From assembly GCF_900496995.4 (NCBI RefSeq), contig NC_044020.1:12294001-12358000 (forward strand): 64,000 nt of DNA, written 5' to 3'. Source of the DNA: Aquila chrysaetos chrysaetos. Its lineage: Eukaryota; Chordata; Aves; Accipitriformes; Accipitridae. The position numbers and the translations under genes were made by a program. Under the pieces are notes generated by a model. The model saw nothing but the letters and a program-made list of their open reading frames with translations. It had not been told where the DNA came from and searched no databases. Below, in pieces: positions 40,519 to 53,956 of the stretch; position 1 is the stretch's first letter; every line of letters begins with the position of its first letter.

Positions 40519-43500
40519 ACACCAGGGAAGGGCTTTTGCAGCAGCGTGTGCCACCTGGAGTTGTGCGAGCTGAACCTCACTGGGTGGCTGCAGCCTATCT
40601 TCCTCCCAACGCCGCGAGTGCTGGCACGTGGCAGCGCTGATGCTGGCGCCCGTCCCCCGTGCATCGCTCTCATGCCACCCCCCAGGATGGCACAAAGGGG
40701 TTATTTTGCAGGTGGTCTCCCCTGCCAGAGGTACGAAATGAGAGGCTGCCTATTTAGTAACCACCCAGAGCACAGGGCTGAAGACGGTGCCAGCCGGAGC
40801 AGCCGCGCTCCTCCCAGCCCAATCCCAGGCGGCCGGGCCATGACCCGCCGTTTCTTGGGACAGCCTGTGCTGGAGCGATGCCTCCCCGAGCAGGTCCTGA
40901 AGCAGCTTCCAGGTCCAGGCAGGCTGCCAAGCTGCCTTTGCTGGTGCAGAGCAGCACAGCGCTGCTGCACGGGGCACGAGTGGGCCACGGCGGGCTTAGC
41001 CACTTCTTCCCAACGCCCGTTTTGGAGAAGATCAAGAGTGTTGAACCAGGGGGCTCTCTGTCAGTGTACCTCCCACCTCAGCCAGGACGAAGGCTGGAAA
41101 ATCCTGATCCTAAAGGCTATTGACTCATCTCTTGAAATTTATGTTGCATTTTGCTTATCTTTCTCTTTACCTTACAACATTTGCCAAGATTTCTGTCTTC
41201 AGCTTGGTCCCAGTCTTCTACCAGCAGCTGAAGCTGTGTTCCTGGGGAAGTGCTCATAGGCCAAACAAAGCAAGCCTGGAACGAGCTTCCTCTGGAGATA
41301 ATGAGGTACTTCAACATTTTCTGGGTCAGACGTGCACAAGAACTGGCCCCAGCCCACCACATCCTGCACAGCCAGCACACAGGAGCTCTGGCCCTGCGTG
41401 CTCTAGTAGGAACCACACGACCTACTCCCAGGTCTGGTCTTGCTTCATGTCTATGTCCAGCTGAGCAGGGAACGAGTGTTAATTAGATTTCTCTCCTCCA
41501 GAGCACCCAGCCACCTCGAGAGGCAATTCAAACCTAAAAGGAGGAGACATTCAAAGCCACACACTTAGAGGGATGATGAGGGGAAAAGAGAAGGAAATGG
41601 TTACTGGGAGACAGGCACAATCTCTTACTGCTCCGCAAGTAGCAGCGACTTTTAAATGAACTTATGCTCCTAACCCACCAAAGCGCTTTTAAGAGAGCAG
41701 CCAGGGCACAATTGCTGCTGCTGCTTCAGCATTCCCAATGGGAAGAAGCCATCAGCCGCATCTGACCTCCGCTGAGCACCGAGAGCAGCTACGCTCCCCA
41801 CTTCCACCTCCCCCTCTGCTCCTCTGTCACACGTGACAAACTGCCTCCATGCGTTTTGGGGCCGTGTAATCTTGCAAGCCACCTCCCAGCTTCCAGGAAC
41901 ACAATTCGCCGTTATATTATCTGGGAACCAAAGGCCAGAGCAAATACGATGCTTTTCCTCTATCTGATAACCACCCCGCTACTGGCCTTTTCAGCCTGAA
42001 AATGCTATTCAGCTTAAGTGACCATGGCTGTAGCAAGCAAAATTGTCACAAATACGCACTGAAAGGGGATAAATAGAGCCTGATACTGGCTGGCACGTTA
42101 CAGGAACCTGGAGACTGCTCAGCAGAGAAAGAAGCCAAAGTAAGCACAAAGGATTGACTCCTGCTTGAGCCACTAAGTTCCCTCCCAGAAAGACACACAT
42201 ATTTTGAAACTACAGTGGCAGAAGCCAAAAGCCATTGCAAGAGCCTGCAGCCAGATGATCTTACTGCTGCCATTTGGACAGCCTCATTCAGACGCAGCCT
42301 CCCTAGCAAATACCCACTTCCAAATAACAACCCAAACGACCAGAATCCCAAGGCAAGAAAACCCCTGTCCCCACCAGATGCCTGCAGAGCAGCGGAGGCC
42401 TCACTTTTGTGCCCAGGCTGTTTGTGGGGCAAGATATGACTGTGGACACCATGCTCTGCATACAGGAGATAAACAGATGACGCTCCTGTGCTAGCCAGAG
42501 CTCAGAAACCAGCTTGAATGCAGGACGGCATGCTCACAGTGAGAACAGCACTGGAGAACCCTTGTCTGCAGATATCACTGCTGTACCCCCTGCTCCTCTG
42601 CCTGCATAAGCTAAGGGTGATGCTTGTACTGTGCTCAGTGCATAGGCTGACAGCATGCTGGCGAGTCCCTCTCTATGCACCTCCGATCAAAGGTCAAAAG
42701 TGGTAGAGCATATGGGAGATAAGTTGAGACCAAAAGGACTGTGCCCCCAGACCTGCTTTGGCCATAATGTGAATTCCCAGCCACGTAAGGGAGGGGCAGG
42801 AACAGAGCTGCTGATTCCCATCGCCACCGTCTCAGCTACGTCCAGTGCCAGCGGTTTCCTCCCCAGAACAGGATGGAAACAGCAGTTCTTCTTGGGTGTG
42901 CACTTGCCCGTCTGGAACAGCAAACCCAAGACTAAGGCAGGAATGTGCAGGCATTTTTATTGCACGCACAAGCGCAGTAGGAGTGCCCAGGCAGGCAGAT
43001 CTGCAGTGCTTCGCATCTTACCTCTGCTTTCACTTCTGCTTAGTAGCTTCTCTCAACACTCTGGCCCTTTGCACAGATGAACAAGGAACAGGGTTTTTTC
43101 TGCTCAGAATTCAAAAGCATGTCCACTTCGTTTATGGACAAAAACAAAAGCACTGCAAGGTTATGCAGTTATAAGCACTTGCGTATGGATACCTATATAT
43201 ATGCTTATAATATAATACATAATATAAACAAGAGTCGAGCAACAAGCCAAGACTCCCAAGTCTGGAGTCTTCAATCCTTTTAGCATCTCCTTCTGCTTTC
43301 CTTCCAGCTCCATCAGATACTACCAGTTCCCTCAGGGCTCTTCCTAGTTCCACTTCGCCAGCAGCTGGGCAGCCTGAACATACCCTTGCAGAGTAACTGT
43401 GGGAATGGAGCCTGAGCACATTTTAGGGAGAGGGTAGGAACACCACCCTTCCGAAGACTAGTCGTCAGCAGCCTGATGTGAAAATTGGTAGTTTGTACCA

Positions 43501-44989
43501 AGAAAATAAAACTCACCAGTTTGTTCTTGCAGCCAAGGAGCTAATTAGAGGACATTTTCATATCAAGAATGATATGCCAAAAGAAATCATAATTTCAGGC
43601 TAGTAACAATAGCAGTACTGCTTAAGTGGCCCAGAAGTGAGAAGTATAAGATCAGCAGATTGATTAGGTACAGGGTAGATAGAGGGGTAGAGAAGAAACT
43701 GTACATTAGGACCATCGGGATGATGGTCTTTCCTTATGCTCTGCACACCTTACTCCTCTGAGGTGAAGATGATAAATCTGAAACAGACTCACCCGCACAA
43801 TTAAGTCAAAGGCACTGATAAGACTGGGATTTTAGATGACCCTGTGCCCCATCTGCCTGGAAGAGGGATGCTCTGGCAGGAAAAAGAAAAGCTCTTCTCA
43901 GAGGTGAGACAGGGTTGCACCCACTTAACTGATTCTTGCACAGAAACCCCATAATCTGGTTTTAAACAGGGAAGGTCAGAGCATCTGTTCATGCTTATTT
44001 ACATACTCTAAAAAAAAAGTAAAAGGATACTTTTAAATTCAGGAGACCTACTGTGCTGGTAACTACTCAGAATACAGAGTTTCCATTCTGGGAGAAAATC
44101 CAATAGATAGTCATGGGTGGACAGAATAAGAGAAAGTTTTAAAAAGTTTCTCAGAAATAAGTTTTCTAAGTAAGAGATGACAAAGTGAAAAACTTTGGCA
44201 TTTCGAAAAATGTCAGTAAGAAATAAAACATGGCTTCAGTTTTTCCAGCCTCCAAAACTCAGAAATATAGCAGATTTTTAGAAAGCCCGAGCATTGCCAG
44301 GAGGCGTTACCTCTTCAATACATCCCAGTCAGCCCTCATCTCAGCATGAGGAGTGCCCCAGCTGAGCTCCTGGGCCAGCACAGTGTACAGGGACACTGTG
44401 CTTGGAGAAGCACCACCTGGGAGTCCAGAGCCCACCCCTGAAATGCCGCTCATTCCCAGGCACCCCCCAAGGCTCTGCAGAGCGTCGCTGCGATCACCAC
44501 AGAGTGCAGCCGCTCCCAACTGCTGCTCATCGCAAGTGTCTCTTGCTTTGCTTCTGCAGGCGCCGGCAGCCTGAGGCAGGGAAGGAGGAAGCGGAGGGAC
44601 CTGTGCTGCCCGTCTTCTCTAACCTTCCCCTTGGCTGCCCTGCAAGGTAGCATAGGTAGACACTCGGAGTACTGAGTTACTTCTGCAGACAGATTAATAA
44701 GGAGCTCACATACTGGAAAAGTGCTCCCTACCACTCATCTACTGAACTGGTTCAGTGTGTGGTGGGGATTTGAGACATAACATGAGCAAGACCTAGAGCC
44801 TTTAGACATCTTCCTAGACGGATGGGACTCTGCCTGAAGCAAGATTCACACCGAGGCTGATCTCCTGTCTACAAGTCATTCCTGTTCTGGTGGTCAGTTG
44901 CAACATATGATGGCACCGAGTCTCTCTCTTTCAGGCTTAGACATTTTTTCCTCAAAAATTTAGGTAAAGAGTCATTTTCGAGTTTTGAT

Positions 44990-45014
44990 AACTTAAGGCA
45001 GATTGCCTTAAGTT
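44990..45014. repeat. Perfect inverted repeat, 11-bp arms, 3-base loop
   Basis: AACTTAAGGCA, GAT, TGCCTTAAGTT. A perfect hairpin in the intergenic region, with no terminal duplication or transposon visible around it. Confidence 0.85.
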
Positions 45015-48000
45015 TTTCTATTGATGAGTGCCAGAGATGAAAAAGCTAAGCCTCAAATTAGATCCAGCTGATGTCTGAAGAAAGCTAACCCTTCCCGTCA
45101 AGAGGAGGAATGGCAGTGGAGCAGGGGCTTTGTGCCCAGGCACTAGGCACAGAGATATTAGCAAAGCCACACGCTACATGGAGTAGGTAGCTTCTTGGCA
45201 TTGCTTGAGAGCAGCCTTCTCCAGAGGGAATGAAAGGGGTGCTGCTGCTCATGTGCTTCACTCTGTCACTGTTGAATACCAATTCCAAGCCACATAACCC
45301 TCTTGCCACCATGAATTCAAATAATGATGGCCATCTGAAATAAAACATACGGGGGCTGACCTGACCAAGAGGTCAGAGAAAAACACAAAACCACAAGGTA
45401 TTTCCATCATGAACATTAATTACTTTCCTTCAGCCACACAAGCTCAGAGCATCACCACTCTTTGATAGAAGACACTTCACTCCTGGCCACTGCAAGCTAA
45501 GGCAGAGGGTCAGGTACTGCTTGCCAATCGTCTGACAAGCATCCATGGTGATATGTCCAGATGGGGGAAATAATTAAAAATATGGAGCCAGTTATACCTT
45601 TAATCTTGGTATTCACCATAACTGGGTTCTTGGGGGAAAATGAGACTAGTCTTTGATATTATTTACCCTGCAAGTTTCCTACAGCAATGCTTGAACTGCG
45701 TAGCAGTACCAGCATACACCGTACTGCTAGAACAGAGGCTGTGGATTTACATCCGATCAAACCAGAAAACAGCCCTTTTTTATTGCAGTCCAAATCTGGT
45801 CCTAACGATGCTAATGGACATGGACATAGCACTCGGCTCACTGAGGAGGAAAGACAGAGGATAGCGGCACTTTGGGAGACAGGAACTTACTGGAGAGATA
45901 AAACTGGGTTCTGTCCATGCAGCCACAGTGAGGAACCCAACCAATGCTCCACACAACCCATTCCACTGTCAAAAGTAGTCTGAAGTTGCACGTGCCCCTG
46001 CACCACTCCCAAGCTCCCACAGAACCTTTCTGCTTCCAGCAACCGGCTGGTTGAGAACTGGAGGATCAGCCAGGGCTGACAGGACAGCAGCAAGGTGCTA
46101 ACCTGCATGGAGGATGCTCTGGCTTGGAGGTGGAAAATGACAGCTCCACACTTCTCTGCAGTGGGGTAAGGAAATACTGAGCTGTAAGGTAGGAAAAGCT
46201 CCGGAGAGGCAGTTTGCAGTCTCACAGCTTCTCTGGAAGAAGACAGGCAGCCCGCAGCCCTAGAAGGGTGGGAAGTGAGGTCTCCCCTGCTGGGAAGGGA
46301 AAGCAGCTGGGGAGAAGCAAAAAGAGCCTGCAAAGGGAATTTGTCCAGATTTCCTTTGGCCTCACTTCCCTCAGAGCAGGGATTTCCCAAGGTATAATGG
46401 GAAGGCCCCAGGGAAGAAAGCAAAAAGCACATGAAACAGTTGTGTTTCTTTGAGATCACTGGAGCCAAGAGACAAACAGGGACTTAGAACAGCTGTTTCT
46501 TAGGACAAAGCAAGTTTCTTTTTGCAGAAATCTCAGGTGTTGCTTGTGCAGCAGCAGTCTCTGCACACTCTGTAAAGAGGAGCTACAAAAAAAAAAAAAA
46601 AAAAAAAGTGCCTGCTTTCTGCTCCAAACAGGAATCTGACACATCAGCTTCCTAGAATTGCCTTACTCAGCAAGAAAAAAAACCAAACCAACCTTTAACT
46701 TGTGAATAGCTTTTCTGTTGCTGTGTAATCTTCCATTATTTGTTATTTGTTCAGTTTTGTATATTCTCTAATTTTCTAACACCCCTAAATCCTGGGGTGT
46801 GACCATTCCAAATGTATTCCTACCAGAAGCCAGGGGAAATCAGTGTTCCAGCCTTCAATTTCCCTGTGCACACATGCACGTTCAGGAACAGGGCAGGATC
46901 CTTTCAGAGCACTGTATTGCATCTTTACTATCTAATTCATAACCTGCCATCCATTCCCTTCTAACAAAGGAAGCTTGCAAAAATACTGGAGAAAGGCCAC
47001 TAAAGTATCATAAACATCATGGGCAGCACTCTCCTAAACCCCTTCATTCTTCTGAAAACCACTTAAAATCCACTTTCTTCTACACCTACATTCCCTGCAG
47101 CCACGGCAAGTGATAGTCCACGGATTAGGGCATCAGTGCCGGACTACATCAGCTTCTTCCCTCCACATTCAGTAGGCACTCCAAACATGCTGATTACAAG
47201 GAAGCCTGTCCACCCCTCAGTGCAAAGACTGGTTTCCCTCTGGCAAGCTACTCCACAGTCTCCTTTCATACAACAGTAACTGTGAAAAAGAGTAGCCAGG
47301 ACTGACAATCCGCCAATCTTGGTTAAAATCTATAGAAAAGGCATGGTGTGAGGCAATGCCTAGAAAACAAGCAACCCAGCTGTCTTTAAACCTTACCAGT
47401 ATGGATACAAACCTGGATAATGGTTTGCAGCTGCACCAGTAGATCACCACCTTCTAGCAACAGGTGAAGAGCAGAAGTACCACACACTCACCTGGGGGTT
47501 CCTCAGCATTAGGCAGGGTTGCTACCAGATGATTCCACTTCTTTATCAGGTATTCTCAGACACTGGTGAGCAGCAATTATGTCTCCCAAGAAAGTTTCTA
47601 GATAGAGCTAATTCATCTATCTCCTGCCTCCCTCCTGCATAAGAGACTATCAGGAAAGCTGGCAAGGAAATAATGGGATGCAACACTATCAATACACTGA
47701 TAATATCCAGATTTTGATCTTTACAGTATTTTGCTCTGATAATGCCATTGTAGGGACACACACAACACCTGGCTAACTAAATTTCCAGCTGTATAAAGGG
47801 AAAAGTTAAACCATTAGCTGACAGAAGTAAACAGAATGTGCTACTCATCTCACATCCCACGAAAATCTGAGCTATTTCTCAAATTCGTAACTTGGTTTTG
47901 TGTAGGCACCACTGCTATTGTCATAGAACAGCAGTAGCAAACACCTTATTTCTCTACAGAGCAACACAGTGTGCCCATTGCCTGGTGGGTGACTTGAGTT

Positions 48001-48949
48001 GCTGCAAGACTGAGCACAGACTGCATCAACCTGGAAACGGATGCAGCAGTTCGATCTGCTGGCACATCACCCATCCATTAAAAGCAGATGCCAGGCTGGC
48101 TAGTGACAACAATGGTCTCAGGACCTGCATGTTCAGAGATGGCTGCTCTCCTCAGATATTAATACCCACAGCAGTTCCCTCTGGCACATGGCTTTAAACA
48201 GCCTTTTTTTGAAGGGTTGGGGGTAATACACAGACTGCCAAAAATTGGTCTCTGAAAAGCCTCCAATTGAGACACAATGCCCCATCTAGGACTAAAACTA
48301 TTCACTGCAGCAGAACTTTTGTTTCAAAGGCATTCAGAGCATGTCTCCTTACAAATATTTCTGTTTTTCAATAAATCCTTGCTACTTTCATTGCCTTTAC
48401 CTTGCAACTTAACATTCATTTGTACCAAGCCATCTCATTACATAAGGCTCAATGCTTTCAGTGTCTTGCTGTGCAGTTTCCAGCTGTCCTATACATTTAT
48501 CACCCTCCCAAAGCCAGCGTGGCTAGAATTTTGATAAGGACTGGATTTATTGCATCTCCCCACTGCCTCGGTGGTCCAAGCAGAGTTCCTGTTTGGTTCA
48601 GGCAGGCTGACCAAACACATTCTTAGTAACCGCAGCTGGAGAGGATTTGAAGGAGTTCCCTGCTTTTCATTTTCATCTAACTCAAGGAAGCCTCAAATCT
48701 TGCTTTTAGCAGATGACAGTTCTCAACTTCTTACAGAGGCATTAACAGTGATTTCAGGAATTATTGCAAGAAACTTTTTCCACCTTTTTAAAATCCTTCA
48801 TTCCCAACATACAGCGGTTCTTTAAATCAGTCATTATTTTTAAGGTATGCAACATGTACCTAGAATGACAGTAAGGCACATCTGATAAGCAATTGATGAA
48901 TACCTGAATACTTTTTACATTACTTTGCTACAACTCTGTGCTGTGCTTA

Positions 48950-48970
48950 TTCTAATAACTGTTATTAGAA
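48950..48970. repeat. Perfect inverted repeat, 10-bp arms, 1-base centre
   Basis: TTCTAATAAC, T, GTTATTAGAA. A 21-base near-palindrome in AT-rich intergenic DNA upstream of the CR1 copy. Confidence 0.85.
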
Positions 48971-49439
48971 CAACCCAAAATAAAGGTGATAGCTATCCTT
49001 GGATGGCTGCCTAGTAAACAGACTACTGTTGAATGAACAAAGCTGTAGACTGTTCCATTTCTCCTAGAAGATTAGATGCCCCTGGTTCATGCTCATTCCT
49101 ATGATGCCTTTCTTCCAGTGTGAAGAACTCTGTACCAAAGGACCATGCATCAATCACATCAAATTCAACCTGACCAGCTTAGACTTTTATCTGCATGTAT
49201 GGGACTGACATAATTGCTCACTAGCCCACATGGAGTTTAGGTATGAGCAGCACTTGGAAGAAGCTTGGTTCTGCCATTTACTTTTCCATGCATCTTACAA
49301 ACAGTAATTCAAACAGGTTGTTTTTTTCCTTCAAATCTTACACACCACAAGGATGAACAAAGCCTAGGAAAATGTCTGTATGGAAGATCGTTTTCTTGAT
49401 GGATTCTGATGAACCCCTCTGCACATCATGCCCCATCAT

Positions 49440-50395
49440 GCCCATTCAACAAAGAGGAGAAAACGAGGAGGGTGAGGGGAACTACAGGGCAGCTAGCCTC
49501 ACCCTGGACCCTGGGAAGATTATGGAACAAATCTTCCTCAAAGCCACATCCAGGTCCATGAGGGATAAGGTGACTGGTAATAGTCATCACTATAATCTTA
49601 GCCCAGTCTGGTTGCCTTCTGTGATGCACCCTGCAGACAAGGGGAGAGCAGTGGCTGCTTACCCTGACTTACAGCAAAAGGACACTTACAGAGTAGATGG
49701 ACAGCCTACAGTGGGGGTGAAAAATGGGGTGAATTGCTGTGCTCAGACTTTAGTAGTCAACGATTTGAAATCTAGAAGGTGGCCAGCTGCAAGTGCAGTA
49801 CCTCAGGGGCTGGTACTGGACACTACTATTTTAAGTCTTACCCACCTGGGTGGTGGGATAGAGCACACTCAACTTTGCAGATGACACCAAACAATGTTGG
49901 TGGAGGACAGGAACGGGACAACCCAAAACATGGGAGGAGAGGGCTCCCATTCAGTTAGAACTTGAGTGATGTGCTGATGGAAAGTTTAAGTTCATCAGTC
50001 CTGCACTTGAGAAATAATAAACTAAGGGACCTGGGGCTAACAGCAGACACAATGAATAGGAGTCAGCTATGTGCCCCCTTGCAGCTATAAAGGCCAACCC
50101 CATACCAGGCTGCACAGTAAAAGCACAGCCAGCACACTCTTCAAGAAGCAACAGGCAAGCTACAGCAAGTGAATCTCTGACTGTACATTAGACCAAAGTT
50201 TGCACTGAAGATGCTACAAAACTGAAACAGGAAGACAGAGAGGTTGCCGAATGTCCATCCGTGGAAATACTTAAAACTTGATTGGACACAGCCCTGAAAA
50301 ACTTGACCTACTTTCAAAGTCAGCCCTGCTTTGGTCAGGAGGTTGACACAGATGACCTCCAGAAGTCCCCCCAACCTAAATTACTCTATGATTCT
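49440..50395 (+). mobile_element. CR1 LINE, 5'-truncated dead copy with reverse-transcriptase remnant
   Basis: CR1 is the main non-LTR retroposon of birds and other sauropsids. The plus-strand copy reads NYRAASLTLDPGKIMEQIF (about 49478 on), like the RT start of chicken CR1. It then has KGRAVAAYPDLQQKD, VPQGLVLDTTI and, after a shift of reading frame, the catalytic-box remnant FADDTK at 49874-49891. The 3' part follows the CR1 consensus from memory (GACCTGGGGCTAAC, TATAAAGGCCAACCC, GATGACCTCCAGAAG), with a probable internal deletion around 50150-50210. It ends ACTCTATGATTCT at 50395, the CR1 tail motif. Stops and frameshifts make it inactive. It lies 0.7 kb beyond the proposed KDM5A poly(A) site. 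Confidence 0.87.
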
Positions 50396-51084
50396 AAAAA
50401 CTGAAAAGATCAATGCAAACTTCACAGCGTGGCTAAGAACCACACAGACATCTGTTTGTTATCTTATGCTGTGTGACTGTATTCAAAGCCCTTAAGATAA
50501 TTTCCATAATATCATCAGTCTTACCTTAAGCCCTCATTATCAAATAGTCCAGGCTGTACTAGCATTCAGCTACAGACGATCTGTCAAAAGCACAAATCCT
50601 AAATGTAACGATACTGAAGTTCAGGAGTGACATTTATCTCTATGCAAGTAAAGCTGCCCAATTCCAGGCCCTCATTCTCAAAAAAACACTTGAAACCTCA
50701 TGGTTTGGATAAGATATACAACTCAAGTCCTGGCCATTTTTAGTTCCTCACAACAGCTCAGGTAATTTCTTTGACCTTTTGTGTCAGACACAGTAAGAGA
50801 AATAACATGAAGAGTGGCTAGTATCCTTTGTAGAATATAGCATTGAGACGTACCTTTCTAGATACACGAGCTAAGACTTTGTGTATACTGAGATTTTGTC
50901 CCCAAAGCTTGAGAGATTTTTTCCTACAGCTGTAGCAGACCCATAAGAAAATTAATTCCTTAGCTTAACTTGCTTGCTTCTTTGCATATGATTTTTATAA
51001 AAATTCAAAACCCTAAGATCTGGAGACAATACCACAGCTGTAGCTTTAGGTTTTTCAACCACTAACTACATATCTACAGATTTT
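50396..51084. other. Intergenic or distal KDM5A 3' flank
   Basis: AT-rich sequence between the CR1 tail and the proposed KDM5A poly(A) signal. No feature recognised. If KDM5A has a longer 3' UTR, as in human, it would include this segment. Confidence 0.55.
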
Positions 51085-51098
51085 TCCAAAAGTTAACA

Positions 51099-51104
51099 TT
51101 TATT
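51099..51104 (-). terminator. Candidate distal poly(A) signal AATAAA for KDM5A
   Basis: The only canonical hexamer on the minus strand between the KDM5A stop codon and the CR1 insertion, in an AT-rich context. Confidence 0.35.
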
Positions 51105-53134
51105 TGTAAGTTCATACTATTAGCAATCGTTTGATAGGAATTATGCTCTTAAAAAATAAGCTTGAACAGTAAGATGTAAAGCTAATAATGGTCTTTCGTT
51201 TATGAACGCCTTACCCAAAAGTAGATGAGACATCTGTAACTATAAAGTGTGGCAACCTCCTTTCGACAGTGTAATAAAGAGCCTCTCCATTTGATAATAT
51301 GAAAAAGAGCTACTAAAAATGTGACATTTTGCACATAATTTGCACATTTTTCTGTTGTTTACTCTTTTCTATGCTTGTTATAAGCAGAATGATTGACCAT
51401 TGCATCGTATAGCTGTTTGTTTCCTTCTCCTTCCAACTAGTGCTGCTTTTAACGCTCTCCACCACACCTTCTACTCAGAGAAACAGGAACATTCAATGCA
51501 GATTTACTAAAAGATCTCTTTTCCAGTTGATGGTAATTACATATAACAATGACTTTATCACAACAGAGAATGTAGGAATGGTTAAGAGGATACGCTCAGT
51601 GGCTAACAGGATGTGCTAACCATATTTTCCCTGTTGTGTCACGATTCTAGGAGTCAGGAAAGAATACAGAACACTGGGATTCTTTAAGAAATCTTGTACT
51701 AGTCTACTTCTGGAACGATTAAAACATCTGTGACAGATAGTCTATCCACTCCATATAGGGAAACATTTATGTAGTACCATCAGTTAAAGCTTGAAGGAAA
51801 GTAACATCTGTTCAAACCAGTTTACCAAAACTAAGCGTACATTGAGAAGAAAAAAATGTAACTGGAGGCAAAAGGAGGGTATGTCTAGCTATAGCATAGA
51901 CTCCTTCATAAATAAGTAAACAAATAATACTCTTAAGCTTGCTAGGGTGCCCGTTCAGCCACATGCTTAACCACAGCTTGCTTTTGCTTTTAACACCATA
52001 TCAGTCTTTAAGGAGCAGGAATTAGAAGTCTGTGCCCAATTTGGACTCAAAGCTCCCAAGACTCTTTATCTTCCGCCCTCCATCTTAGTTCTTTTTCTTT
52101 TGCACATCTTCCTCTTCCCAGGTAGCAGGCACAAATAAAACAAACCAATAAAGTTCGTCTACCTGAGCTGAATTTTTTTTTGGATGGATAATTCTGCCAG
52201 ATAAATAAACTTCCAAATATTAGAGAACAAGAGAAGGGACACAGAACAGTCAAGACAGAACACTTTTGTTTTTGTCAATGTTTCTTTAAATCCCAATCCA
52301 GCTCCTAGTAAGACTGGACACTACTTACAACACTCCTAGAACTGCAGAAGAATGGAAACACAATAGGGAGCGAGTGGAGAGGGGGACAAGACAGCCCAGT
52401 GGCTGGCTTCAGACATTCACATACACAAAGCCAGCATCCACTGGAGTCATTAAGGCCCAGATGCCCCACTAATAGGAACAAACCCAAACACAAAGGTAGC
52501 ACATGAAATGTATTTACCTATTTAAACACAGGCAGCTGGTCAAGCTAGAATGGGGAAGGTAACTGCTAATTCCTTGTACTACAAGGAAGGAATGGAGTAA
52601 AAAAACCCAAGCCCACGGGCAGGTTTTTGCTTTGTGAACCTCTGTCTGTGCTGCTGGTTAACAGTGGTAAGTATAAAAAAATCAAAGAAAAATAATCTAT
52701 TTATAGAACAAGTCAGTAGTCTGAGACATTTAGAAAAAAGTAAAAACAAGTCCTTCTTTAAAAATGGATTTACTAAAACAACTGTCACCCAGGATGACCC
52801 CAAGCCCTCTGGTCCTCTGGCAAAGCCAGGGGCAACTTCAAACAAGAACTGTTGCTGATTGTACACTGGTACACATCCAGCAAAGCCAGCAGGGAGGGGG
52901 ATTTGCGCTGCGAACAGTATCTGCAGACTGCTTGCTGGTATCGCTTGAGGCCATGCCCGTAGCCTGGTGATACTGGAAATAGTTGTGAGTGAAACTTTTC
53001 ACAGAAGCACATGTCAGTGTAACCTCTGAGGTAAGTGGGCTGTCTTCTTTCCTTCCCATCCCTGGGTACAGATCACAGAAGCTGGTGCCCTGGGTGCTGT
53101 ACCTCCTTGCCAGCTCCATCCTGCGTGAGACAAC

Positions 53135-53140
53135 TTTAAT
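53135..53140 (-). terminator. Candidate proximal poly(A) signal ATTAAA for KDM5A
   Basis: A variant hexamer 0.8 kb past the stop codon on the minus strand. It could end a short 3' UTR form. Confidence 0.22.
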
Positions 53141-53956
53141 GTGCAGGAGTGCAGAATTCTAAGCAAAGCCTAGAACAGGAGAGGGCAGCCCTGTGGAAAG
53201 GGAAGCACTCTGCTTTTCACAAGCTCTGGTCTAGCTAGACATCTTCATCAAGGTTTTCTGGCCCTCCTCAGGACAGGAAGATCAGCTGTTCCCCACTAAG
53301 GAAAAAATTTTGCCTAGTGGAGTAGAGTTGGGTTTCTTTTTTGGTAAACAGAACCTTTGCTGATTTCTGAGATCATGAGCTCCTCTGCCCTTTAGCTACA
53401 AAAGAGAAATTAAAAGAAATTCATCCACTTGCTCCCATCCTTATAGTGTAGTGTTAGCTGCCTGGATATGGAGGCAACTTAACTCTCCCAAGACATTGCC
53501 CTACTCACTGGGTTGGCATGGGGAGGCAAAAGATAACTTACAAAGTCACCTCCTTAGGGTAACCTGGTAGGCCTAAAAGCTGCAGCCTATGCCCACCAAT
53601 TCCAGGCCAGCTCCACTGCCAACATGTACTTCTAACACCCTGAAGTGTCTAATCTAACAGCCTTGGGTTTGCTCAGTCTCCAAGAGCAACAGCCACACTC
53701 AGAGATGGAAATACTCGAGTCAAAAAACACTAGCTGGAACTCCTAATCAGGCGGTGGCTGCATAGATGAGTTGGTACCACTGTGCCTTGACGTCCCCATT
53801 GTATGAAGGAAGCCAGCTGTAAGGAAGGGACCAACTCTGCTGCAGGTCTGTACATCCTTGGAAGTGAAGCTCAGTGGCTACATTAGCTTCAAACCCTCTC
53901 TTTCTGAAGGGTTTCAGTGGTCCATTTCCCAAAAAGTTCCAAACATCGAGTAGCTG

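Larger units (their letters stand above)
37801..49439. other. Intergenic between SLC6A13 and KDM5A
   Basis: 11.6 kb without a recognised gene on either strand. It holds the CR1/L3-like relic, poly(A) tracts, the 26-bp duplication, two perfect short hairpins and a moderately CpG-rich stretch around 40560-40870. A stop-free plus-strand frame of about 237 codons at 40546-41259 has no ATG at its start and no recognisable domain. SLC6A13 distal promoter elements are expected near the left end. Confidence 0.65.
51085..53956 (-). other. KDM5A: KDM5A 3' UTR (probable extent)
   Basis: No coding potential was found after the stop at 53957. Human KDM5A has a multi-kilobase 3' UTR. On the minus strand the only AATAAA before the CR1 element is at 51104-51099. 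A proximal variant ATTAAA occurs at 53140-53135. I therefore place the likely distal end near 51085, giving about 2.9 kb, with a possible short form ending near 53110. The choice between them cannot be made from sequence alone. Confidence 0.35.

Noticed and set aside
40546-41259. A 237-codon plus-strand frame in the intergenic region
   Set aside because: It begins with GTG, has no recognisable domain or splice context, and overlaps equally open frames on the other strand.
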